DNA of 7,101 nt from Sphingobacteriaceae bacterium (GCA_023251695.1 JAHEYE010000178.1:1-7101); one strand, 5' to 3'; positions 1 through 5,244 are shown, counted from the first letter of the stretch. Notes: generated from the letters alone by a model not told the origin. Translations and numbers: made by a program.

Positions 1-78
1 ATCCTTCGGACTCGATTGTTCGGGCCAGTATTTACACTCTACCGAAATCTCTATGCCGTGTGTTAATGTTTTGGTCAT
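1..78 (-). CDS. apaG: ApaG-like protein, N-terminal fragment (partial)
   Basis: Only the first 26 codons are inside the window, starting at an ATG (78 to 76, minus strand). The reading frame is open to the window edge and encodes MTKTLTHGIEISVECKYWPE followed by QSSPKD. The pattern 'T.GI.ISV...Y..EQSSP' matches the start of ApaG/DUF525 proteins, whose first beta strand reads I.V.....Y..EQS.P before an '(F)AY.(V)TI' strand that would lie outside the window. ApaG is a small (about 125 residues) immunoglobulin-like fold protein of uncertain role, seen in bacteria and as a domain of some F-box proteins. It is divergent from rpsA, with 236 bases between the start codons. No Shine-Dalgarno is visible, as is usual in Bacteroidota. 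The call rests on 26 residues, so another family is possible, but that this is a real coding start is well supported. Confidence 0.68.
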   Translation of the reverse strand, partial: MTKTLTHGIEISVECKYWPEQSSPKD

Positions 79-101
79 CAGTTTAATAATCTTTTACTTC
101 A

Positions 102-133
102 CAAATTAATGGCTTTTTTACTTTTAAAGCAAA
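102..133 (-). promoter_or_regulatory. Possible promoter for the apaG-like gene (weak)
   Basis: On the minus strand a TTTG (133 to 130) lies 20 bases upstream of TTAATTTG (109 to 102). This differs from the Bacteroidota -7 element TAnnTTTG by one base. The implied transcript start lies about 20 bases before the ATG at 78. The spacing is slightly long and the match imperfect in AT-rich DNA, so this is tentative. Confidence 0.28.
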
Positions 134-211
134 AGAATTAACATTCTAATTATCAACCAGTTATTTTTAACTAAAATGGCTTTAAATAAAAAGGATGGCC
201 CAATTTTATTG

Positions 212-219
212 TATATTTG
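212..219 (+). promoter_or_regulatory. -7 promoter element of rpsA
   Basis: TATATTTG is an exact match to the Bacteroidota -7 consensus TAnnTTTG. No good TTTG/TTG -33 element is seen 17 to 20 bases upstream. The implied start of transcription, near 223 to 227, would give rpsA a leader of about 90 nucleotides. Confidence 0.55.
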
Positions 220-222
220 TAG

Positions 223-293
223 CCCGATTTTTTCATGGAGAAACGGGAATAAAATTATAAACTAACCCCTCAAACAATCCATGAGTTGTTTGA
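223..293 (+). promoter_or_regulatory. Structured rpsA 5' leader (two hairpins)
   Basis: Two hairpins can form in the predicted rpsA leader. The first (223 to 247) pairs CCCG with CGGG, then an A-A mismatch, then a T-rich arm with a GA-rich arm using three G-U pairs. The second is a perfect 8-bp stem, TCAAACAA (270-277) with TTGTTTGA (286-293), closing an 8-base loop. No run of T follows either one, so they are not terminators. Ribosomal protein leaders are often autoregulatory, and S1 represses its own mRNA in E. coli; that role here is inference. The start codon is preceded by an A-rich, SD-less stretch. Confidence 0.4.
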
Positions 294-314
294 TACAAGT
301 AAAATAAAATCAAA

Positions 315-2105
315 ATGGCAGAAAACGCCTTAGTAGGAAATCCGGATTTCGACTGGACTTCCATCGGAAAAAAGCAAGACAATTATTCTAGTGATGAACG
401 TACAAAACTGGATGAATTGTATGGTAAATCATTAAGTACTATTACTGATCTTCAAATTTTAGAAGGAACAGTAGTATCAAAAAACAACCGCGAAGTTGTT
501 GTTAACATCGGTTACAAATCAGACGGAGTTGTTGCTCTATCTGAATTCCGCTATAACCCTGATTTAGCAATCGGCGATAAAGTTGAAGTATTTATCGAGA
601 CTGCTGAAGATGCTCACGGACAGTTAGTATTATCACACAAAAAAGCACGCGCTAACAAAAGCTGGGATCGCGTTAACCAGGCACTTAATACCGATGAGGT
701 TATTAAAGGTTTCGTTAAATGCCGTACCAAAGGTGGTCTTATTGTTGATGTATTCGGTATTGAAGCATTTTTACCGGGTTCACAAATTGATGTTAAGCCT
801 ATCCGCGATTACGATATTTACGTTGGTAAAACAATGGAATTTAAAGTTGTGAAAATCAACAACGAATTCAAAAACGTAGTTGTATCTCACAAAGCTTTAA
901 TTGAAGCTGAAATTGAAAATCAAAAACGCGAAATCATTTCTAAATTAGAAAAAGGACAAGTATTAGAAGGAACTGTGAAAAACATTACTTCTTATGGTGT
1001 GTTTATTGATTTAGGCGGTGTCGACGGTTTAATTCACATTACTGATTTATCATGGGGTCGTATTAACCACCCTGAAGAAATCGTTAAGTTAGACGAGAAA
1101 ATTCAAGTGGTAATTTTAGATTTTGATGATGATAAAAAACGTATCGCATTAGGTTTAAAACAACTTTCTGCTCATCCTTGGGATTCTTTAAACACCGAAA
1201 TTAAAATTGGTGATAAAGTAAAAGGTAAAGTTGTTGTTATTGCCGATTACGGTGCATTTATTGAAGTTGCCCAAGGTGTTGAAGGTTTAATTCACGTTAG
1301 TGAAATGAGCTGGAGCCAGCATTTACGCAGTGCACAGGATTTCGTTAAAGTTGGACAAGAAGTTGAAGCTGTTGTTTTAACCCTTGACCGTGAAGAGCGC
1401 AAAATGAGCCTTGGCATGAAACAATTAACGCCTGATCCTTGGAATATGATCATGGAGAAATATGCAAAAGGAACCCGCCACACAGGAACTGTCCGCAACT
1501 TCACCAATTTTGGTGTTTTTGTTGAATTAGAAGAAGGTGTTGATGGCTTAGTACATATCTCTGATTTATCTTGGAGCAAAAAAATCAAACACCCTAGCGA
1601 ATTCTGTAAGGTGAGTGATAAAATGGATGTGGTAGTATTGGAAATTGATGGCGAAAACCGTCGTTTATCATTAGGCCACAAACAACTTGAAGATAATCCT
1701 TGGGATGTATTCGAAACAGTATTTACAATCGATTCAGTGCATAAAGGAACAGTAATGAACGTACACGATAAAGGTGCCATTATTGGATTACCTTATGGTG
1801 TTGAAGGTTTCTGTCCTGCCCGCCACTTAGCGAAAGCTGAAGGCGGAAGCTTAAAAGCTGAAGATGTAGATGATTTTAAAGTTATCGAGTTCAGTAAAGA
1901 CGCTAAGCGTATCGTTGTTTCTCATGCCCGTTTGCATGAAGAAGTGAAAGACGAAGCACGTAAAGTTGAAAAAGCCACTAAAAAGGCCGATTACGACGAT
2001 GCTAAAAAAGCTGTTAAAAAGGTAAAAGACAGCCAGGAAAAAACCACTTTAGGTGATATCTCGGCTTTATCTGACCTTAAAGATAAGCTTGACGGCAAGA
2101 AGTAA
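315..2105 (+). CDS. rpsA: 30S ribosomal protein S1
   Basis: S1 (bS1) binds single-stranded mRNA on the 30S platform and helps load mRNAs lacking a strong Shine-Dalgarno, which is most mRNAs in Bacteroidota. The 596-residue product has six OB-fold S1 domains: roughly residues 46-111, 128-194, 214-283, 300-370, 386-457 and 474-540. Domains 3 to 5 are the best conserved and carry the RNA-binding pattern YGVF(I/V)(D/E)L..GV(D/E)GL(I/V)H(I/V)S(D/E)(L/M)SW at about 227-247, 312-333 and 399-420. A roughly 45-residue acidic N-terminal extension precedes domain 1, and a roughly 55-residue Lys/Glu-rich tail follows domain 6; both are usual for this phylum. The ATG at 315 is preceded by an A-rich, SD-less stretch. 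It has its own promoter and is probably monocistronic, since terminator-like structures follow. Codon use is the strongest in the window, as expected for a highly expressed gene. Confidence 0.97.
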   Translation: MAENALVGNPDFDWTSIGKKQDNYSSDERTKLDELYGKSLSTITDLQILEGTVVSKNNREVVVNIGYKSDGVVALSEFRYNPDLAIGDKVEVFIETAEDAHGQLVLSHKKARANKSWDRVNQALNTDEVIKGFVKCRTKGGLIVDVFGIEAFLPGSQIDVKPIRDYDIYVGKTMEFKVVKINNEFKNVVVSHKALIEAEIENQKREIISKLEKGQVLEGTVKNITSYGVFIDLGGVDGLIHITDLSWGRINHPEEIVKLDEKIQVVILDFDDDKKRIALGLKQLSAHPWDSLNTEIKIGDKVKGKVVVIADYGAFIEVAQGVEGLIHVSEMSWSQHLRSAQDFVKVGQEVEAVVLTLDREERKMSLGMKQLTPDPWNMIMEKYAKGTRHTGTVRNFTNFGVFVELEEGVDGLVHISDLSWSKKIKHPSEFCKVSDKMDVVVLEIDGENRRLSLGHKQLEDNPWDVFETVFTIDSVHKGTVMNVHDKGAIIGLPYGVEGFCPARHLAKAEGGSLKAEDVDDFKVIEFSKDAKRIVVSHARLHEEVKDEARKVEKATKKADYDDAKKAVKKVKDSQEKTTLGDISALSDLKDKLDGKK

Positions 2106-2116
2106 TTAACCGCATA

Positions 2117-2149
2117 TAAAACACTGTTTTTCAATAAAATGGTGTTTTA
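2117..2149 (+). terminator. Long hairpin just after rpsA
   Basis: A 14-bp stem pairs TAAAACACTGTTTT (2117-2130) with AAAATGGTGTTTTA (2136-2149), including two G-U pairs, around the loop TCAAT. It begins 11 bases after the rpsA stop. There is no T run after it, so it may be a 3'-end stabiliser or pause site rather than a full terminator; the strong terminator lies 70 bases further on. Confidence 0.5.
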
Positions 2150-2159
2150 AAGAAAATCA

Positions 2160-2216
2160 ATCCGGACGAGTTTCCGGGAAGAGCAAACTAAAGACCCGCC
2201 ATGGTTTTTAGTTTTT
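2160..2216 (+). other. Structured non-coding segment: two further hairpins in the rpsA 3' region
   Basis: A 5-bp hairpin CCGGA (2162-2166) with TCCGG (2173-2177) is followed by a 12-bp hairpin, AAACTAAAGACC (2185-2196) with GGTTTTTAGTTT (2203-2214), with one G-U pair and the 6-base loop CGCCAT. The helix includes G-C pairs next to the loop and is too long to be a likely accident. No ORF of note crosses it. With the hairpin before it and the terminator after it, it could be a 3'UTR-derived small RNA or the leader of the next gene. I do not recognise it as a known riboswitch, SRP RNA or 6S RNA. Confidence 0.45.
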
Positions 2217-2220
2217 GAGG

Positions 2221-2256
2221 TCCCGACCCTGTTAATAACTAGGTCGGGATTTTTTT
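2221..2256 (+). terminator. Strong intrinsic terminator downstream of rpsA
   Basis: TCCCGACC (2221-2228) pairs perfectly with GGTCGGGA (2242-2249). The apical part can form a further GTT/AAC mini-stem around 2231-2239. Seven T residues follow at once (2250-2256). This is a classic rho-independent terminator on the plus strand and ends the rpsA transcript or a short RNA made from 2150 onward. Confidence 0.88.
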
Positions 2257-2265
2257 GCCCTTAAA

Positions 2266-2296
2266 TTGACTTGCACAATAAAATGGAATACCTTTC
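2266..2296 (+). promoter_or_regulatory. Possible promoter for the 64-residue ORF (weak)
   Basis: TTG (2266-2268) and TACCTTTC (2289-2296), one base from TAnnTTTG, are separated by 20 bases. They lie between the rpsA terminator and the small ORF and would give a leader of about 45 to 50 nucleotides. The imperfect -7 box keeps this tentative. Confidence 0.27.
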
Positions 2297-2350
2297 GTTA
2301 TACATTATATAAACTAAACTTATTAATGTCTAATCCCAAATCCATAGCCG

Positions 2351-2545
2351 ATGATAAAAACATCTACTCTACCAACAACATCTTCTTTAAAAAACACCGA
2401 GACTTCTGAAACAAAAGAAGAAATTAATTTGCCTGCGTTCGCTGAACCATCAGCACTCAGCATCAACAACATTTTAAACTACTCAAAATCGCTAAAGATT
2501 TTTAAAAGCGAATTCGTAAAAGAAATTGAAGTAGTGAATAGTTAG
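2351..2545 (+). CDS. Small hypothetical protein, 64 residues, with an 'INNILNYSKSLK' motif
   Basis: I do not recognise a function. The 64-residue product has a Ser/Thr/Lys/Glu-rich, probably disordered N-terminal half (residues 1-35). The more ordered C-terminal half contains SINNILNYSKSLKIFKSEF and ends in an acidic/hydrophobic strand-like EIEVVNS. From memory, very short Bacteroidota proteins often share a 'NILNYSKAL'-like helix followed by a short strand and a terminal Asn; this would be a member of that uncharacterised group. No signal peptide or membrane segment is present, so it is likely cytoplasmic. The gene is flanked by intrinsic terminators on both sides (2221-2256 and 2601-2628), so it appears to be its own transcription unit. 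ATG 2351 has no Shine-Dalgarno. The clean start and stop and the motif favour a real gene, but a chance ORF inside a non-coding RNA region cannot be excluded. Confidence 0.6.
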   Translation: MIKTSTLPTTSSLKNTETSETKEEINLPAFAEPSALSINNILNYSKSLKIFKSEFVKEIEVVNS

Positions 2546-2573
2546 TTCGACTACCCTCACTAACCACACCGCA

Positions 2574-2599
2574 GTCATGCTGACGCAAGTCAGCATCTC
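2574..2599. repeat. REP-like palindrome with GCAA tetraloop
   Basis: ATGCTGAC (2577-2584) pairs perfectly with GTCAGCAT (2589-2596) around GCAA, a GNRA tetraloop. The flanks, GTC on the left and CTC on the right, give the form GTCATGCTGA...TCAGCATCTC. From memory this resembles a short palindrome scattered between genes in many Flavobacteria/Sphingobacteria genomes. It lies 28 bases after the small ORF and just before the terminator. Only one copy is in this window, so its repetitive nature cannot be shown here. Confidence 0.5.
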
Positions 2600-2600
2600 A

Positions 2601-2628
2601 AAAAAGCCCCAAACATTTGGGGTTTTTT
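2601..2628. terminator. Bidirectional-type intrinsic terminator after the small ORF
   Basis: CCCCAA (2607-2612) pairs with TTGGGG (2617-2622) around ACAT. The stem is extended outward by a G-T pair and an A run (2601-2605) facing a T run (2624-2628). The T run on the right makes it an intrinsic terminator for plus-strand transcription from the small ORF; the A run gives symmetry for the other strand. Confidence 0.83.
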
Positions 2629-2644
2629 GTTTTCCTTAATTTTG
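2616..2644 (+). promoter_or_regulatory. Promoter of the T9SS cargo gene, overlapping the terminator
   Basis: TTTG (2616-2619), a 17-base spacer and TAATTTTG (2637-2644) give a full match to the Bacteroidota promoter consensus. The -33 element lies inside the right arm of the preceding terminator stem. Transcription should begin around 2649-2652, leaving a leader of only about 4 to 7 nucleotides before the ATG at 2656. Confidence 0.65.
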
Positions 2645-2655
2645 TATATTTAATT

Positions 2656-3357
2656 ATGAGAAAATTAGCGATTATAATATTAGTCTTGTTTTCTCTTCAC
2701 ATTAAAAGCCAACCAATTCCAGGATGCAATCAATCTACCGTTGTTCCTGCTTACATTTTCCCTCCAAACACGACTACAACTATAACTCCAACTACATTTT
2801 TTCCAAATGATATTGCTTATTTGTGTGGACCAAATACAATAATTTATGACACGGTATCTCCACAAACCAGTTTCGTATTTGTTAATTCAGGATGTACTTA
2901 TATAACAAATGGAGGTAGTTCAATTTTCTACTGTGTTTATTATGTAAAAAATAATGGTACTGTTATAATAAGACCTGATGCGTACCCAAACGTATTATCG
3001 CTTGTTGTTGAACCAACCGCAACGGTCATTAATCAAACTACTCTGACTATCTCAACTAGCACGTGTTCGAATATTGTTTTCCCGACGATAAGTTGCTTTT
3101 CTTTAATAAAAGATCAGGATTTAGGAAAAATTATTTCAATTTCGCCTAATCCTTCTTTAGGATTCATTAATATCTCAATTCATCAAAACAATTTCCAAAA
3201 CCCGAAACTCGAAATAATAAATTACTTGGGCCAAACCGTTCTTAAAACCGAATTCAAAAATCAAATTGATGTATCAGAATTGGCAAGCGGATTTTATACG
3301 CTACTGATAAAAGATAATTCAGGAACCGTGCTAATTAAAAAGTTTGTGAAGGAATAA
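2656..3357 (+). CDS. Secreted protein with T9SS type A C-terminal sorting domain
   Basis: The 233-residue product has an N-terminal signal peptide (MRKLAIIILVLFSLHIKSQ, cleavage near residue 19), so it is exported and then passed to the type IX secretion system. The C-terminal roughly 75 residues (about 158-233) form a type A sorting domain: ISPNPSLGFINISI, then LEIINYLGQTVLKTEF, then IDVSELASGFYTLLI and a final VLIKKFVKE. The central part (20-155) is rich in Thr/Asn/Val, has probable short beta strands of the 'vNsGctYitNgGss..v.vk.nGtv.I' kind, and holds six cysteines (24, 57, 80, 93, 137, 147) that could form three disulfides. No enzymatic motif is seen. ATG 2656 is chosen because it starts the signal peptide directly. 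The frame stays open upstream to 2617, but a start there would lie inside the terminator and promoter and spoil the signal peptide. The gene is more AT-rich than its neighbours and is likely an accessory gene. Confidence 0.9.
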   Translation: MRKLAIIILVLFSLHIKSQPIPGCNQSTVVPAYIFPPNTTTTITPTTFFPNDIAYLCGPNTIIYDTVSPQTSFVFVNSGCTYITNGGSSIFYCVYYVKNNGTVIIRPDAYPNVLSLVVEPTATVINQTTLTISTSTCSNIVFPTISCFSLIKDQDLGKIISISPNPSLGFINISIHQNNFQNPKLEIINYLGQTVLKTEFKNQIDVSELASGFYTLLIKDNSGTVLIKKFVKE

Positions 3358-3451
3358 GTCCAATTGTCATCAAAGAATCATCAAAATCATAAATCCTTTC
3401 TTTTTTGATTCTATTTAGGGGGAAAATTACATGAGTTTCATTGGAGAATGT

Positions 3452-3459
3452 TAATTTTG
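3452..3459 (+). promoter_or_regulatory. -7 element immediately before the TolB-like gene
   Basis: TAATTTTG matches TAnnTTTG and ends only four bases before the ATG at 3464. No clear TTTG/TTG -33 element is found at 17 to 20 bases. If used, transcription would begin on or next to the start codon, producing a leaderless mRNA. A chance match in AT-rich DNA is possible. Confidence 0.4.
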
Positions 3460-3463
3460 TCGC

Positions 3464-4498
3464 ATGAAGCACTTATTCCTTTTTTGCTGCCTTTTCATAA
3501 CGGCAATTGGCTTTTCCCAAGAAAAACATTTTAAAAATTTAAAGCAATTAACTTACGGCGGCGATAATGCCGAAGCGTATTTTTCACCAAACGGTAAATC
3601 CGCTTCCTTTCAAAGCAACAACAAAGCATGGGGCTTACAATGCGACCAAATATTTGCTTTGGATATTGAGAAAGCTTTAAAAGATACCACATACAAACCA
3701 CCAATGATCAGCACCGGCAAAGGCCGCACTACTTGCAGTTATTATATGCCCGACGGAAAACAAATTCTATATGCTTCCACACATAAAGGAAATGATTCTT
3801 GTCCGCCTACCCCTCACATAAAAGGCAAATACTTATGGGCAGTATATAAGGACTTTGATATTTATGTTGCCGATGCAAAAGCAAAAATTGTAAAACAATT
3901 AACGGATGCTTCCGGTTATGATGCTGAAGCTACCATTTCTCCCAAAGGCGATAAAATTGTTTTCACCAGTATAAGAAGTGGTGATTTGGAATTATGGACC
4001 ATGGATATCGACGGGAAAAACCAAAAACAAATTACCAATGGTTTAGGTTATGACGGCGGTGCATTTTTCTCTCCCGATGGAAAACGTTTGGTGTTCCGCG
4101 CAAGCCGGCCAAAAACAGAAGAAGAAATAAAAGAATACAAAGAATTACTATCACAAAATTTAGTTGCGCCTACCAATATGGAAATTTATACCTGTAAGGT
4201 AGATGGAAGCGATTTAAAACAAATTACTACTTTAGGGAAAGCAAACTGGGCTCCGTACTTTTTACCCGGAGGGAAGAAAATTATTTTTTCTAGTAACCAT
4301 CATAGTCAAAAAGGATACGATTTTCAGTTGTTTACAGTAAATGATGATGGAACAGGATTAGAACAAATTACCAACGAAAGCGTTTTTAATGCGTTCCCAA
4401 TGTTTTCGCCTGATGGAAAGAAATTAATTTTTTCTTCCAACAGAAATAATCACGGAACAAGAGATACTAATTTGTTTATAGCGGATTGGATCGATTAA
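3464..4498 (+). CDS. Exported TolB/PD40-type six-bladed beta-propeller protein
   Basis: The 344-residue product has a signal peptide (residues 1 to about 19, ending GFSQ), so it is periplasmic or otherwise exported; C8 and C9 lie in the hydrophobic core and no lipobox is present. Six PD40-type repeats are visible: FSPNGKSASFQSN (40-52), MPDGKQILYAS (95-105), ISPKGDKIVFTS (158-169), FSPDGKRLVFRAS (202-214), LPGGKKIIFSSN (267-278) and FSPDGKKLIFSSN (314-326). Six repeats correspond to a six-bladed propeller like that of TolB and of S9-peptidase propellers. Blade 4 to 5 holds a charged helical insert (RPKTEEEIKEYKELLSQNL, 215-233). There is no catalytic Ser/Asp/His domain, so this is the propeller alone, probably a binding or scaffold protein; the partner is unknown. 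It is not E. coli TolB itself, as the TolB N-terminal domain and Tol-Pal neighbours are missing. It appears to be a single-gene unit. Confidence 0.9.
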   Translation: MKHLFLFCCLFITAIGFSQEKHFKNLKQLTYGGDNAEAYFSPNGKSASFQSNNKAWGLQCDQIFALDIEKALKDTTYKPPMISTGKGRTTCSYYMPDGKQILYASTHKGNDSCPPTPHIKGKYLWAVYKDFDIYVADAKAKIVKQLTDASGYDAEATISPKGDKIVFTSIRSGDLELWTMDIDGKNQKQITNGLGYDGGAFFSPDGKRLVFRASRPKTEEEIKEYKELLSQNLVAPTNMEIYTCKVDGSDLKQITTLGKANWAPYFLPGGKKIIFSSNHHSQKGYDFQLFTVNDDGTGLEQITNESVFNAFPMFSPDGKKLIFSSNRNNHGTRDTNLFIADWID

Positions 4499-4514
4499 AA
4501 ATTATGTATTTCGA

Positions 4515-4602
4515 GTTTGGGGTTTCGGGTTGGTCCCCCTATTAAATAAATTCGTTTTTATGAAGAAGAATAACCCGAAACACTAAACCCGAAATAATCG
4601 GG
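4515..4602. repeat. Nested inverted and direct repeats between the propeller gene and idi
   Basis: GTTTGGGGTTTCGGGTT (4515-4531) pairs with AACCCGAAACACTAAAC (4572-4588); 15 of 17 positions are exact complements, one is a G-U pair and one a mismatch, with a 40-base loop. The right side also holds two direct copies of ACCCGAAA 14 bases apart (from 4573 and 4587). A second small hairpin, CCCGA (4588-4592) with TCGGG (4598-4602), overlaps the right arm by one base. The large hairpin could end the propeller transcript, although no T run follows. The pattern also resembles degenerate intergenic repeats. No convincing gene lies in 4499-4625. Confidence 0.5.
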
Positions 4603-4625
4603 AAGCATATAAAAAAAGAAATTTT

Positions 4626-5129
4626 ATTATTAAAGAAGAAGTCATATTAGTAAACGAAGCCGATGAAGCTATTGGTGTGATGGAAAAAATGGAGGCTCAT
4701 GAAAAGGGTTTGCTCCACCGTGCTTTTTCTGTTTTTATTTTTAATGATAAAGGCGAAATGCTTTTACAACAGCGCGCTTTAAACAAATACCATAGTGGGG
4801 GTTTATGGACCAACGCCTGTTGTAGTCACCCCCGCCCCAATGAAGTCACCTTAGAAGCCGCCAAACGCCGCTTATTTGAGGAAATGGGAATAAAAACCGA
4901 ACTTGAATTCAGCACTTCCTTTACTTATAAAACAGTGTTTGAAAACGGATTAACAGAACACGAATTTGACCACATTTTTATTGGTAAATTTAATGCTGAC
5001 CCAAAAATAAATCCTGATGAAGTCAACAGTTTCTGCTGGAAGTCGGTTGAGGGCACAAAAAACTCAGTAAAAACTATGCCCGATATTTATACCTCCTGGT
5101 TTAAAATAGCCCTCGATAAGGTATTTTAA
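4626..5129 (+). CDS. idi: Isopentenyl-diphosphate delta-isomerase, type 1 (apparent ATT start)
   Basis: Interconverts isopentenyl and dimethylallyl diphosphate, giving the allylic primer for isoprenoid chains (quinones, carotenoids, undecaprenyl carrier). It is a Nudix-fold cytoplasmic enzyme. Compared with E. coli Idi, metal and catalytic residues are all present: the two His of EAHEKGLLHRAF, Cys and His of TNACCSHP (catalytic Cys, metal His), Tyr of SFTYK, both Glu of LTEHEFDHIFIG, and the late Trp of YTSWFKI. The Nudix-type segment EVTLEAAKRRLFEEMGI follows the Cys-His motif. The conserved first strand (KEEVILVNEADEAIG) is encoded at 4632-4676, upstream of the first GTG (4677) and ATG (4680), and the frame is open back to a TAA at 4584. 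No ATG, GTG or TTG lies in that interval. Initiation at ATT 4626 (or 4629), after an A-rich stretch, gives 167 (or 166) residues, the expected length. A conservative annotation would start at 4677 (150 residues) and lose that strand. Confidence 0.93.
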   Translation: MIKEEVILVNEADEAIGVMEKMEAHEKGLLHRAFSVFIFNDKGEMLLQQRALNKYHSGGLWTNACCSHPRPNEVTLEAAKRRLFEEMGIKTELEFSTSFTYKTVFENGLTEHEFDHIFIGKFNADPKINPDEVNSFCWKSVEGTKNSVKTMPDIYTSWFKIALDKVF

Positions 5130-5142
5130 GACCGTTATTCAC

Positions 5143-5155
5143 AGCCTCAAAGGCT
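5143..5155 (+). other. Short hairpin after idi
   Basis: AGCCT (5143-5147) pairs with AGGCT (5151-5155) around CAA, 14 bases after the idi stop. The stem is only 5 bp and no T run follows, so it is at most a weak transcript-end structure. No better terminator is visible between idi and the next promoter. Confidence 0.25.
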
Positions 5156-5185
5156 TAAATGCGAATATCTTAATATGAATTTAGT

Positions 5186-5215
5186 TTTGACAATTCTTTA
5201 AAAATACTATATTTG
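5186..5215 (+). promoter_or_regulatory. Promoter of the membrane protein / BamE-like operon
   Basis: TTTG (5186-5189), an 18-base spacer and TATATTTG (5208-5215) form an almost ideal Bacteroidota promoter. The implied transcript start near 5220-5222 leaves a leader of about 23 to 25 nucleotides before the ATG at 5245. This is the best promoter in the window. Confidence 0.72.
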
Positions 5216-5244
5216 TTAAGTAATACATTTAAGAATAATAAAAC

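Noticed and set aside
1292..1780. 162-codon minus-strand ORF inside rpsA
   Set aside because: It lies antisense within a strongly conserved S1 reading frame, with low-complexity Ser/Thr/Leu composition typical of a shadow frame.
2160..2256. SRP RNA, 6S RNA or known riboswitch
   Set aside because: The GGAA/AGCAG core of SRP RNA, the long open bubble of 6S RNA and the conserved cores of riboswitches I know are absent; only the hairpins themselves are supported.
2617..2655. Upstream extension of the T9SS gene to a TTG at 2617
   Set aside because: It would begin inside the terminator stem and overlap the promoter, and it adds residues before a perfectly normal signal peptide starting at ATG 2656.
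2680..2865. 61-codon minus-strand ORF inside the T9SS gene
   Set aside because: Antisense shadow of a clear signal-peptide protein, with Trp/Arg/Ser-rich nonsense composition.
3374..3412. 7-bp inverted repeat AGAATCA / TGATTCT after the T9SS gene as a terminator
   Set aside because: The loop is 25 bases and no T run follows, so it is too weak to support a terminator call; the 106-base gap otherwise holds only the -7 box near 3452.
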